Translations under genes and position numbers: made by a program
Source of the DNA: Acidobacteriaceae bacterium
GTDB lineage: Bacteria; Acidobacteriota; Terriglobia; Terriglobales; Acidobacteriaceae
Length of the DNA: 8,329 nucleotides
Assembly (NCBI GenBank): GCA_030040395.1
Contig: JASHTU010000364.1
Location: 1 to 8,329 of the forward strand
Direction of reading: 5' to 3'
Shown here: in pieces, positions 1-5,864 of the stretch
Numbering within the stretch: the first letter of the stretch is position 1
Layout of the letters: each line of letters begins with the position of its first letter
Notes under the pieces: model-generated
Databases searched by the model: none
What the model was told of the DNA's origin: nothing
The model's input: only the letters and a program-made list of their open reading frames with translations

Positions 1-815
1 GGCCCACGCCGCGCCTGCAGGGTGAAGAGCACGGCCGGGCGGTCGCCGAGGAAGCTAAGCGCGCGATAAGGGCCGCTTTGGCACATCACCATCTTGCTCG
101 AATCCCAGTAGCCGCCGGGCCCGTCGAGATCGCCGCCGCCGGTGAGAAAAACCGCATGAATGCGATCGTCCACCGCGCCAGCGAGCGAGACCACAAAGGA
201 GCCCATGGAGAAACCCAGCACGCCGATGCGGCGAGAATCCACATAAGGAAGGCTGTCCAGGTAAGAAACGCCCTGCATCACGTCGGTGATCATCGCCCCA
301 CCCATGCGCCGGGCCACGCCAGGCACGGCGATCGGCGTGTCGTGCTCGCCGGTTCCGTCGCGGTGATCGTCGTTGCGTTCGCCTTCGCCGATGGGGTCAT
401 ACGTGAGCACCACGGCGCCCGCCTTGGCGTACATGACCCCCGTGTACCACGAGTACCAGCTCGACTTATCGGCGCCGTGGCCGTTCACCACCACCAGGCC
501 GGGAATTGTTCCCGTGATGTTGAGCGGACGATAAAGGATGGCGGGAATGCGAAGCCCAAACTCGGTGGCGTATGTGACACGCTCGGCAATCACGTCTGGA
601 AGGGGCTCGAAGCTGCCGTATTCTTTGGCATCGAGCGGAGGCAGGACCTTGGGTACGTAGAGCGCCGCGCGAATCCGCGCCTGCAAGTTACGCGCTTGCC
701 CCCGGCTGACTTGCGAGCTCATCGGGAGAGGCGTAATCAGTAGGATTGTGGCGAGAGAAGCCCAGCGGCAAATGGAGCCCGGCCGGACTATCGAGAGAAA
801 GGAGCCGCGTTGCAT
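1..815 (-). CDS. Secreted alpha/beta hydrolase (acetyl xylan esterase / dienelactone hydrolase type), C-terminus outside window
   Basis: The minus-strand frame is open from 815 to the window edge (271 codons), so the protein is partial at its C-terminus. Residues about 19-33 are hydrophobic after a basic N-terminus, suggesting Sec export or a membrane anchor. The core shows an alpha/beta hydrolase fold: NGHG at 111-114 (oxyanion-side loop), DPIGEGER at 140-147, and the nucleophile elbow GFSMGS with Ser203. The DPIG(E/Q)GER block resembles AXE1/cephalosporin-C-deacetylase-like esterases of soil bacteria. The catalytic Asp and His should lie beyond the window. ATG 815 is chosen because AAGGG lies 9 nt upstream, and because the in-frame ATG at 839 falls inside the -10 hexamer of the apparent promoter. 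An ester bond on a plant or microbial polymer is the likely substrate, but a peptidase of the same fold cannot be excluded. Confidence 0.85.
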   Translation of the reverse strand, partial: MQRGSFLSIVRPGSICRWASLATILLITPLPMSSQVSRGQARNLQARIRAALYVPKVLPPLDAKEYGSFEPLPDVIAERVTYATEFGLRIPAILYRPLNITGTIPGLVVVNGHGADKSSWYSWYTGVMYAKAGAVVLTYDPIGEGERNDDHRDGTGEHDTPIAVPGVARRMGGAMITDVMQGVSYLDSLPYVDSRRIGVLGFSMGSFVVSLAGAVDDRIHAVFLTGGGDLDGPGGYWDSSKMVMCQSGPYRALSFLGDRPAVLFTLQARRG

Positions 816-834
816 CGGCAAACGCCCTTGGCCG

Positions 835-864
835 ATCATACAAGACGCACGTCCGGCGATTCAA
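835..864 (-). promoter_or_regulatory. Sigma70-like promoter of the hydrolase gene
   Basis: On the minus strand, TTGAAT (859-864; 4 of 6 match to TTGACA) is followed after 18 bp by TATGAT (835-840; 5 of 6 match to TATAAT). Transcription would start near position 828, giving a leader of only about 13 nt before ATG 815. The Shine-Dalgarno-like AAGGG (825-829) would then lie at the very 5' end of the message. The call rests on consensus match and position only. Confidence 0.55.
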
Positions 865-869
865 ACCGC

Positions 870-896
870 CATGCATCGCAAAGCACATGCATCGCA
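870..896 (-). repeat. Tandem 11-bp repeats TGCGATGCATG, candidate activator sites
   Basis: Two identical copies of CATGCATCGCA on the plus strand lie at 870-880 and 886-896, separated by 5 bp (period 16 bp). Each contains the palindrome ATGCAT. They lie just upstream of the -35 hexamer of the hydrolase promoter, centred at about -47 and -63 from the predicted start, a usual place for an activator. An imperfect third copy, TTTGCCGATGCA, overlaps the hydrolase start codon at 811-822. The cognate regulator is not in the window. Confidence 0.5.
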
Positions 897-1112
897 GACC
901 ATTCACCGGATTTGCCCAAAGCGCCGCCGCATCAATGAGAGCGAGAAAATGACAGATTGATTATCGCGGGGTTGCTTCGCCGCACCCGCCAAAGTAGACA
1001 GCGGCCCACTTCTCCGGGCCAACCTCTGCTACCATTGAAGCCATTGCCGCTTTCGCGGCCGGGCCCATGACCTGCTCTCCGAGGCCCTGATTGCCAAGGC
1101 GGCTGCAGCAAA

Positions 1113-1118
1113 AAGGAG
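1113..1118 (+). promoter_or_regulatory. Strong ribosome binding site of the aldolase gene
   Basis: AAGGAG is followed by 6 nt and then ATG 1125. This is the best Shine-Dalgarno sequence in the window and fixes the aldolase start. It fits the high translation expected of a central-metabolism enzyme and contrasts with the weak or absent sites of the secreted glycosidases. Confidence 0.8.
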
Positions 1119-1124
1119 ATTCTT

Positions 1125-2177
1125 ATGCCAATCGTTTCCATGCGGCAGCTCCTCGATGAGGCTGCCAAGGGCGGATACGGCGTCGGCGCATTCAACGTCA
1201 ACGATATGGAGCAGATTCAGGCCATTATGGCCGCGGCGGTGGAGACCAAGTCGCCGGTGATCATGCAGGCCAGCCGCGGAGCGCGCTCTTTTGCACAGGA
1301 CCGCTATCTCTTTCACCTGATGCTTGCGGCGAACGAGTTGAATCCGGGCATTCCCATGGCCTTTCACCAGGACCACGGCAACAGCTTTGAGACCTGCAAG
1401 AGCGCCATCGAGTTGGGATTCACTTCGGTGATGATGGACGGCTCACTCCGCGAAGACGGCAAGACGCCCTCGACCTTTGAAGAAAATGTGGAAGTGACGC
1501 GGCGCGTAGTCGAGTTCGCGCATTCTCGCGGCATTACCGTTGAGGGCGAGATTGGCGTGCTGGGCGGGGTCGAAGATGGGCACGGCGCGGGCGGCTCGGG
1601 TCTGGAACACGTCACGGATCCGGATCAGGCGGTGGAGTTCGCCGAGCGCACCGGCGTGGATGCGCTGGCCATCGCCATCGGCACCAGCCACGGCGCTTAC
1701 AAGTTCAACAAGAAACCCGACGGCTCCGTGCTGAAAATGAATATCCTCATCGAGATTCACAAGCGCCTGCCGCATACCCACCTGGTGATGCACGGCAGCT
1801 CTTCGGTGCCCAAGGATTTGCAGGCCATTGTGAATCAGTATGGCGGCAAGCTCAAGGAGACCTGGGGCGTGCCCATCGAGGAAATTCAGCTTGGCATTCG
1901 CAACGGTGTGCGCAAGATCAACGTCGATACCGACAACCGCCTGGCCATTACCGGAGCCATCCGCAAGGTGTTTTGGGAGACGCCGGAGAAGTTCGATCCC
2001 CGCGACTACCTGAAGCCCGCGCGCGAAGCGATGGCCAAAGTAGTGGCCGAGCGCATGCGGGAGTTCGGCCAGGCCGGCCACGCGGGCGATTATGCGCCCA
2101 TTCCGATTGCCGAGATGGCCAAGGGCTATGAGAGCGGCGCGCTGGACACGCGTCCTTCGCTCGCCGGCGCCCGGTAG
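1125..2177 (+). CDS. fba: Class II fructose-1,6-bisphosphate aldolase
   Basis: This enzyme reversibly cleaves fructose-1,6-bisphosphate into glyceraldehyde-3-phosphate and dihydroxyacetone phosphate, in cytoplasmic glycolysis and gluconeogenesis. It is a Zn-dependent class II enzyme of 350 aa, within the usual 300-360 range. Visible motifs are HQDHG (81-85; Asp83 as general acid/base, His84 as metal ligand), [10 protein letters not shown] (139-148; Glu142 as likely metal ligand), GTSHGAYKF (186-194; His189) and VMHGSSSVP (221-229; His223). The phosphate-binding NVDTDNRLA segment follows in the C-terminal third. Length and the HQDHG, GTSHG and MHGSSS variants suggest the subtype also found in Calvin-cycle operons (CbbA-like), but no other Calvin-cycle gene is present. 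Start ATG 1125 is set by AAGGAG 6 nt upstream. The gene is divergent from the hydrolase and ends before a strong hairpin, so it is probably monocistronic. Confidence 0.95.
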   Translation: MPIVSMRQLLDEAAKGGYGVGAFNVNDMEQIQAIMAAAVETKSPVIMQASRGARSFAQDRYLFHLMLAANELNPGIPMAFHQDHGNSFETCKSAIELGFTSVMMDGSLREDGKTPSTFEENVEVTRRVVEFAHSRGITVEGEIGVLGGVEDGHGAGGSGLEHVTDPDQAVEFAERTGVDALAIAIGTSHGAYKFNKKPDGSVLKMNILIEIHKRLPHTHLVMHGSSSVPKDLQAIVNQYGGKLKETWGVPIEEIQLGIRNGVRKINVDTDNRLAITGAIRKVFWETPEKFDPRDYLKPAREAMAKVVAERMREFGQAGHAGDYAPIPIAEMAKGYESGALDTRPSLAGAR

Positions 2178-2199
2178 TTTCACAATTTCATTTCGAGCC

Positions 2200-2240
2200 C
2201 CGGCAAAGGCCGCCTTGTATCGCAAAGCGGCTTTTGCCGG
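2200..2240 (+). terminator. Strong hairpin after the aldolase gene, candidate terminator
   Basis: The arms at 2200-2213 and 2227-2240 pair over 14 bp with a single G-T wobble around a 13-nt loop, 22 bp after the aldolase stop. No T-tract follows, so it is not a canonical intrinsic terminator on the plus strand. It may still end or protect the aldolase message. An inner alternative pairing, GCAAA with TTTGC, is possible. Confidence 0.55.
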
Positions 2241-2275
2241 TCGCAAGCCGATTTCCCCGCTCGAACGGCCCTCAT

Positions 2276-2281
2276 TATCAT
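2276..2281 (+). promoter_or_regulatory. Candidate -10 element of the GH18 gene
   Basis: TATCAT matches TATAAT at 5 of 6 positions and ends 9 nt before ATG 2291. Transcription would start within a few bases of the start codon, which would explain the lack of a Shine-Dalgarno sequence. The matching -35 region (around TTTCCC, 2252-2257) is poor. Confidence 0.35.
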
Positions 2282-2290
2282 GTGAAAAGC

Positions 2291-3628
2291 ATGGCGCGCC
2301 GTTGGATTTCTTCCCTTTTCAACCACGGAATCTCTGTCTCCGCCCTGGTGCTCTTCGCGGTGTGCGGGCTTTATCCGCGCGCTTACGGATTCCCTTATCC
2401 GCACCGGCGTCACGCGCGCCGTTTGCTGGTCGGTTATTTCACAGCAGGCGGCATCTACTCGTCCACCCCCTTTTTTGTGAAGAATCTTGTCGCCAACGGC
2501 AGCGCCCGGCGTCTCGATCAAATCAACTATGCGGCGGCATCGGTGAGCAATGGCCACTGCTCGCTGGGCGATCCGCTGGCCGACATGCTCACCACCTACG
2601 CTGCCCAAAACAGCGTGAACGGAAAGGCGGACGATCCCGCGTCGCCGTTCCGCGGGTACTTCCATCAGCTTGAAGAACTCAAACGCCGTATTCCCCGCTT
2701 GAGAATCTTGATCTCGCTGGAAGGACGGGCAAGGGATTTTGCCGCGGATGCAAGTCCGGAGAATCGGTCGGCGTTTGTGGCCTCGTGCGTCGAGATGTAC
2801 ATTCGCGGCCACTTCATGCCCGGCGTCACCAGGCCCGGCCTCTTTGATGGCGTCGATATCGATTGGGAGTCGCCTCAACTGCCTGACGCGGCCAACTTTC
2901 TGGCCCTGATTCAAGAGTTCCGGCGCCAAATGAATGCGGTGCGCCCCGGATTGCGGCTCGCGGTTGCCGTCGATCAATCCCCGGGAATGCTCCCCGGCGC
3001 CAACTTTGGCGCGATTGGCCGGCTGGCCGATGAGATCGGGGTCATGAACTACGATTACGCCGGTCCATGGAGTCCACAGACGGGTTTTCTGGCGCCGCTG
3101 TTTTCCAGTTCGCGCTGGCGGTATTCTCCCAGCATCGAGCACAGCATCGCCAGCTACGAGGCTGCCGGTGTGCCTGCCGGGAAAATTCTCATGGGCCTGC
3201 CTTTCTACGGATACGGATGGACCGGAGTGAATGATTCCGACAATGGCCTGTTTCAGCAAGGCCGCGCGGTGCGCGGCGACTGGCCCTACCATTCCATCCG
3301 CGCTCTCGCCGCGCCGCCATACGTATTTCGCGACGCGCTTTCGCAGGCGCCGTGGATCTTCAACGGCGAGACTTTCTGGACCTATGAGGATCCGGTCTCG
3401 ATCCGATACAAAGTGAGTTATGCCGCAAACCTGCGCCTCGGCGGCGTCATGATCTGGGAATTGAGCGGGGATACCGCCGACGCCGAACTCCTGCGGAGCG
3501 CCTATCGCGCGTTTCACCATCCACTGAAAAGCGGAATCTTCGCGCGAACCATGGCCGGGCAGACGCACCTGAGTCACAACCAAACCTCTTCCACTGGCGC
3601 CTCTGTCGTCACCACCGCTTCGAACTGA
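2291..3628 (+). CDS. Secreted glycoside hydrolase family 18 (chitinase-like)
   Basis: The product is 445 aa. Residues 1-33 form a signal peptide: basic MARR, hydrophobic core 14-28, likely cleavage after AYG (31-33). The GH18 barrel starts at LVGYF (46-50). The catalytic signature DGVDIDWE (186-193) is complete, with Asp186, Asp189, Asp191 and the acid Glu193. MNYDY (252-256), GLPFYGYG (302-309) and GVMIWELSGD (385-394, Trp389 in the substrate-stacking position) complete the family pattern. It should therefore be an active, retaining, substrate-assisted enzyme cutting beta-1,4 GlcNAc linkages in chitin or peptidoglycan-like polymers outside the cytoplasm. The last 35 or so residues are Ser/Thr-rich, with no binding domain. 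ATG 2291 is chosen because upstream in-frame TTG and GTG starts would precede the signal peptide and overlap the hairpin or -10 element. The exact polymer is not shown by the sequence. Confidence 0.9.
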   Translation: MARRWISSLFNHGISVSALVLFAVCGLYPRAYGFPYPHRRHARRLLVGYFTAGGIYSSTPFFVKNLVANGSARRLDQINYAAASVSNGHCSLGDPLADMLTTYAAQNSVNGKADDPASPFRGYFHQLEELKRRIPRLRILISLEGRARDFAADASPENRSAFVASCVEMYIRGHFMPGVTRPGLFDGVDIDWESPQLPDAANFLALIQEFRRQMNAVRPGLRLAVAVDQSPGMLPGANFGAIGRLADEIGVMNYDYAGPWSPQTGFLAPLFSSSRWRYSPSIEHSIASYEAAGVPAGKILMGLPFYGYGWTGVNDSDNGLFQQGRAVRGDWPYHSIRALAAPPYVFRDALSQAPWIFNGETFWTYEDPVSIRYKVSYAANLRLGGVMIWELSGDTADAELLRSAYRAFHHPLKSGIFARTMAGQTHLSHNQTSSTGASVVTTASN

Positions 3629-3696
3629 TTGCATCGGTCCGGAACCATCGTTGCCGCGAGGGCCCGATTCATGTGGATCAGTTAGGCTGGATAAGA

Positions 3697-4533
3697 ATGT
3701 CGGCGCTGGAATTCACGCTCGTGGTCTGGGTTGTCTCCGCGCTGGCGGGATTTTTGGGCGCGTTGACGGGACTGGGCGGAGGGGTGGTTGTGGTTCCGGT
3801 GTTGACGCTGCTGCTGGGCGTCAACATCAAGTACGCCATCGGGGCGTCGCTGGTTTCAGTGATTGCCACGTCGTCGGGCGCGGCGGCGGCGTTTGTGCGC
3901 GAGGGCTTCTCGAACATTCGCATCGGGATGTTTCTGGAGATCGCCACCACGTTGGGCGCAATTTTTGGCGCCTATCTGACTGGCCGCATCAGCACTCACG
4001 CCATCGCCATCATTTTCGGGCTGGTGCTGGTTCAGGCAGCGTACCAGTCGCTGTTCGGCAAAACCGGCGACGGCAAAAGGATCGCCTCCGACGCGCTCGG
4101 CGAGCGGTTGCGGTTGGCCGGCAACTATCCGGTGGGCGATAAGCGCAAGGAGTACGGGGTGCGCAACGTGCCCGCGGGTTTCGGGATGATGTTCGGAGCG
4201 GGTGCGCTTTCAGGGCTGCTTGGCATCGGCTCGGGCGCGGTAAAGGTGATCGCCATGGACCGGGCGATGAAGATTCCGTTCAAGGTGTCGACCACGACGA
4301 GCAATTTCATGATCGGAGTGACGGCTGCGGCCAGCGCCGGCATGTACATCGAGCATGGATACATCAATCCGCGCGTGGCCATGCCGGTCATGCTTGGGGT
4401 GTTGGGCGGAGCCATGCTGGGGAGCAAGGCGCTGGTAAATGCGCGGGTACGAACGCTCAAGATTGTCTTCGGAATCGTGATTCTGGCCATGGCCGTGGAG
4501 ATGATCGTGAACGGAGTTCTGGGAAAGGTTTAA
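3697..4533 (+). CDS. TauE/SafE-family membrane permease (sulfite/organosulfonate exporter type)
   Basis: This is a 278-aa integral membrane protein of the inner membrane. It has the internal two-fold repeat typical of TauE/SafE (old DUF81): GLGGG (25-29) in the first half and LGIGSG (175-180) in the second. A charged cytoplasmic-type loop, about 121-157, lies between the halves. Hydrophobic segments cover about 7-23, 30-42, 45-65, 76-95, 101-118, 160-180, 203-217, 228-246 and 254-274. Family members move sulfite, sulfonates or other small anions; the substrate here is unknown, as no sulfur genes are nearby. ATG 3697 is preferred because the first membrane segment follows at once. GTG 3673, with GAGGG upstream, would add 8 residues and is a real alternative. 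It is followed after 5 bp by DUF1634 and is certainly co-transcribed with it. Confidence 0.88.
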   Translation: MSALEFTLVVWVVSALAGFLGALTGLGGGVVVVPVLTLLLGVNIKYAIGASLVSVIATSSGAAAAFVREGFSNIRIGMFLEIATTLGAIFGAYLTGRISTHAIAIIFGLVLVQAAYQSLFGKTGDGKRIASDALGERLRLAGNYPVGDKRKEYGVRNVPAGFGMMFGAGALSGLLGIGSGAVKVIAMDRAMKIPFKVSTTTSNFMIGVTAAASAGMYIEHGYINPRVAMPVMLGVLGGAMLGSKALVNARVRTLKIVFGIVILAMAVEMIVNGVLGKV

Positions 4534-4538
4534 TCGGA

Positions 4539-4904
4539 ATGAATGACCAGCGTTTGGAAACGATAATCGGACAATTGCTGCGCGCCGGCGTGACGCTGGC
4601 AGCGGCGGTGGTGTTTGCAGGGGGCGTTTTGTATCTCGTCCGCGGTCATGCGCAGAAGGTGGACTACCACGTCTTTGTCGCCAGCGGAAAGTATATGCGC
4701 ACTTATCCGGGAATTATCCGGTCGGCGGCGCAGTTGAGCAGTGACGGGTTGATCCAGATCGGATTGCTGCTGCTGATTGCCACACCCGTGGCGCGGGTGG
4801 CGATGGCCGTGGCAGGCTTCGCGCTGGAGCGAGACCGCCTGTATACCGTGGTGAGCCTGGTGGTGCTGGTCATTCTTGTGGCGAGCCTGATGCGCGCGCG
4901 TTGA
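4539..4904 (+). CDS. DUF1634 small membrane protein, partner of the TauE/SafE permease
   Basis: The product is 121 aa with three predicted membrane helices: about 12-34, 70-94 and 101-118. The block IQIGLLLLIATPVARVA (72-88) is the recognisable DUF1634 core. The family has no assigned biochemical role, but its genes are repeatedly found directly beside TauE/SafE permeases. The 5-bp gap after the permease stop repeats that arrangement, so an accessory or regulatory subunit of the transporter is the natural inference. AAAGG (4524-4528), inside the end of the permease gene, can serve as the ribosome binding site. A second ATG 4 bases later is out of frame. Confidence 0.88.
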   Translation: MNDQRLETIIGQLLRAGVTLAAAVVFAGGVLYLVRGHAQKVDYHVFVASGKYMRTYPGIIRSAAQLSSDGLIQIGLLLLIATPVARVAMAVAGFALERDRLYTVVSLVVLVILVASLMRAR

Positions 4905-4962
4905 GGAGCGCAGCGAGCGGGTAAATTGCAACGGCTGCGCGACGCCTGCTAAGGTTCAAACC

Positions 4963-5808
4963 GTGAACGACGCCACGCCAGGCACGATGGGCAAAAGAAA
5001 ACCAATGCGCCGCCTGTTGCCGGGACTTGCCGTTCAAGATGGGCTCATACGGCATCCTTTCGACCTGGAGTTCGGGGTGCGGACAAGCGGGCTGGTGGCG
5101 GGACGCCACTTAACCGCCGGGCATCGCAACGATCGTCATGCAACGGCGTATTATGCGGTTGCGCCTTCGGTGTTTCGCTCCATTCTGGTGCGCTGGCGGC
5201 GTTGCCGGCCGCAGGCGCCGCTGGATGCATTTACCTTTGTGGATCTGGGCGCTGGGATGGGCCGGGCGATGCTGCTGGCCGCGGAGTTTCCTTTTCGCGC
5301 CGTAATCGGCGTCGAGCTTCATCCCCTGCTGGCCCGCATCGCCAGGAAAAATCTGGCGCTGTGGAGGGCGGCGGAACGCGCGCGCGCCCCCATGAGCCTG
5401 GTGTGCGGCGACGCCGCGGAATTCAAATTGCCCCCCGGCCCCTGTGTGGTGTTTATGTTCAACCCTTTTGGCGCGCCCGTGCTGCGCCGGCTGCTGAAGA
5501 GTTGGAGCCAGAGCTTCACTGACGGGGAGGGGCAACTGGATATTCTTTATGTGAACAATGAGCAGGAGCACGTGCTCGAGGGGCAGCCGGGATTCGCTCG
5601 GCTGTTCCAGGGACAGATTCGGCGTTCCCACGCCGATACTGTAGCCGACCGAAGGATTCTGAGCAACCAGCCCGAGGCGGAGTACGCAACCACCCCCTGG
5701 GAGGACTGCTCGGTCTATCGCTGGGTGGGAACGACAAATGCCGGCGAACAGAGGTCTTGGGCTAGGGAAGCTGGTCCAAAACGCAGCGAGGCGTGGAAAC
5801 GCCGATAG
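4963..5808 (+). CDS. Class I SAM-dependent methyltransferase, substrate unknown
   Basis: The product is 281 aa with a Rossmann-type methyltransferase core. Motif I is FVDLGAGMGR (92-101). The acidic residue ending strand 2 is Glu118 in VIGVELHP, where it would hold the ribose hydroxyls of SAM. Motif IV is VFMFNPFG (163-170), an Asn-Pro-Phe form resembling the (D/N)PP(Y/F) loop of N-methyltransferases. An N-terminal extension of about 90 residues carries HPFD (31-34) and a His/Arg-rich GHRNDRHATAYY segment (53-64), which resembles conserved hypothetical methyltransferases of Acidobacteria. The C-terminal 20 residues are basic and look non-conserved. GTG 4963 is favoured by TAAGG 8 nt upstream; ATG 4987 is an alternative. 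The target molecule cannot be told from sequence or neighbours. Confidence 0.8.
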   Translation: MNDATPGTMGKRKPMRRLLPGLAVQDGLIRHPFDLEFGVRTSGLVAGRHLTAGHRNDRHATAYYAVAPSVFRSILVRWRRCRPQAPLDAFTFVDLGAGMGRAMLLAAEFPFRAVIGVELHPLLARIARKNLALWRAAERARAPMSLVCGDAAEFKLPPGPCVVFMFNPFGAPVLRRLLKSWSQSFTDGEGQLDILYVNNEQEHVLEGQPGFARLFQGQIRRSHADTVADRRILSNQPEAEYATTPWEDCSVYRWVGTTNAGEQRSWAREAGPKRSEAWKRR

Positions 5809-5837
5809 GGGAAACGGCGCGGAAACGGGAAGGGCAA

Positions 5838-5857
5838 GATTCGAGGAGAAACGAATC
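5838..5857 (+). promoter_or_regulatory. Small hairpin with Shine-Dalgarno sequence in its loop
   Basis: GATTCG (5838-5843) and CGAATC (5852-5857) pair perfectly over 6 bp around the 8-nt loop AGGAGAAA. The loop contains a good Shine-Dalgarno core, but it lies 16 nt before ATG 5865, too far for normal use unless folding alters the spacing. Confidence 0.35.
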
Positions 5858-5864
5858 CGGTTGC

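Larger units (their letters stand above)
816..1124. other. Divergent intergenic region between hydrolase and aldolase
   Basis: This 309-bp stretch separates two divergently transcribed genes. On the hydrolase side it holds a promoter-like pair and two tandem 11-bp repeats. On the aldolase side it holds a strong ribosome binding site. Short open frames that cross it overlap the hydrolase N-terminus in other frames and show no recognisable protein. I see no convincing -35/-10 pair for the aldolase; TACCAT at 1030-1035 has no good partner upstream. Confidence 0.7.

Noticed and set aside
78..743. Plus-strand open frame of 221 codons
   Set aside because: It lies antisense to the hydrolase, whose frame carries clear motifs (GFSMGS, DPIGEGER). 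The plus-strand translation is His/Arg-rich with no family features, typical of a GC-rich shadow frame.
746..960. Two short plus-strand frames across the divergent intergenic region
   Set aside because: Both start inside the antisense of the hydrolase N-terminus, lack a ribosome binding site and show no protein-like pattern.
1030..1035. TACCAT as a -10 element for the aldolase
   Set aside because: No acceptable -35 lies at 16-18 bp, and TAGACA at 995-1000 is 29 bp away.
1443..2246. Minus-strand open frame of 267 codons opposite the aldolase
   Set aside because: It is a shadow of a well-supported aldolase gene; the translation shows no known domain.
2180..3634. Minus-strand open frame of 484 codons opposite GH18
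   Set aside because: Its length is striking, but the GH18 frame has all catalytic motifs and a signal peptide. The antisense product is Arg/Gly-rich and unrecognisable, and high GC makes long antisense frames common.
3673..3696. GTG start for the TauE/SafE gene, 8 codons upstream
   Set aside because: It has a GAGGG upstream, but the family normally begins just before the first membrane helix, as ATG 3697 does. Kept only as an alternative.
4908..4940. Inverted repeat GCGCAGC / GCTGCGC after the DUF1634 gene
   Set aside because: The stem is only 7 bp with a 19-nt loop and no T-tract; in GC-rich DNA this is weak evidence for a terminator.
5795..5827. Three copies of GGAAACG between methyltransferase and kinase
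   Set aside because: The copies are only 7 bases long with irregular spacing (15 and 11 bp) in purine-rich DNA, so chance is sufficient.
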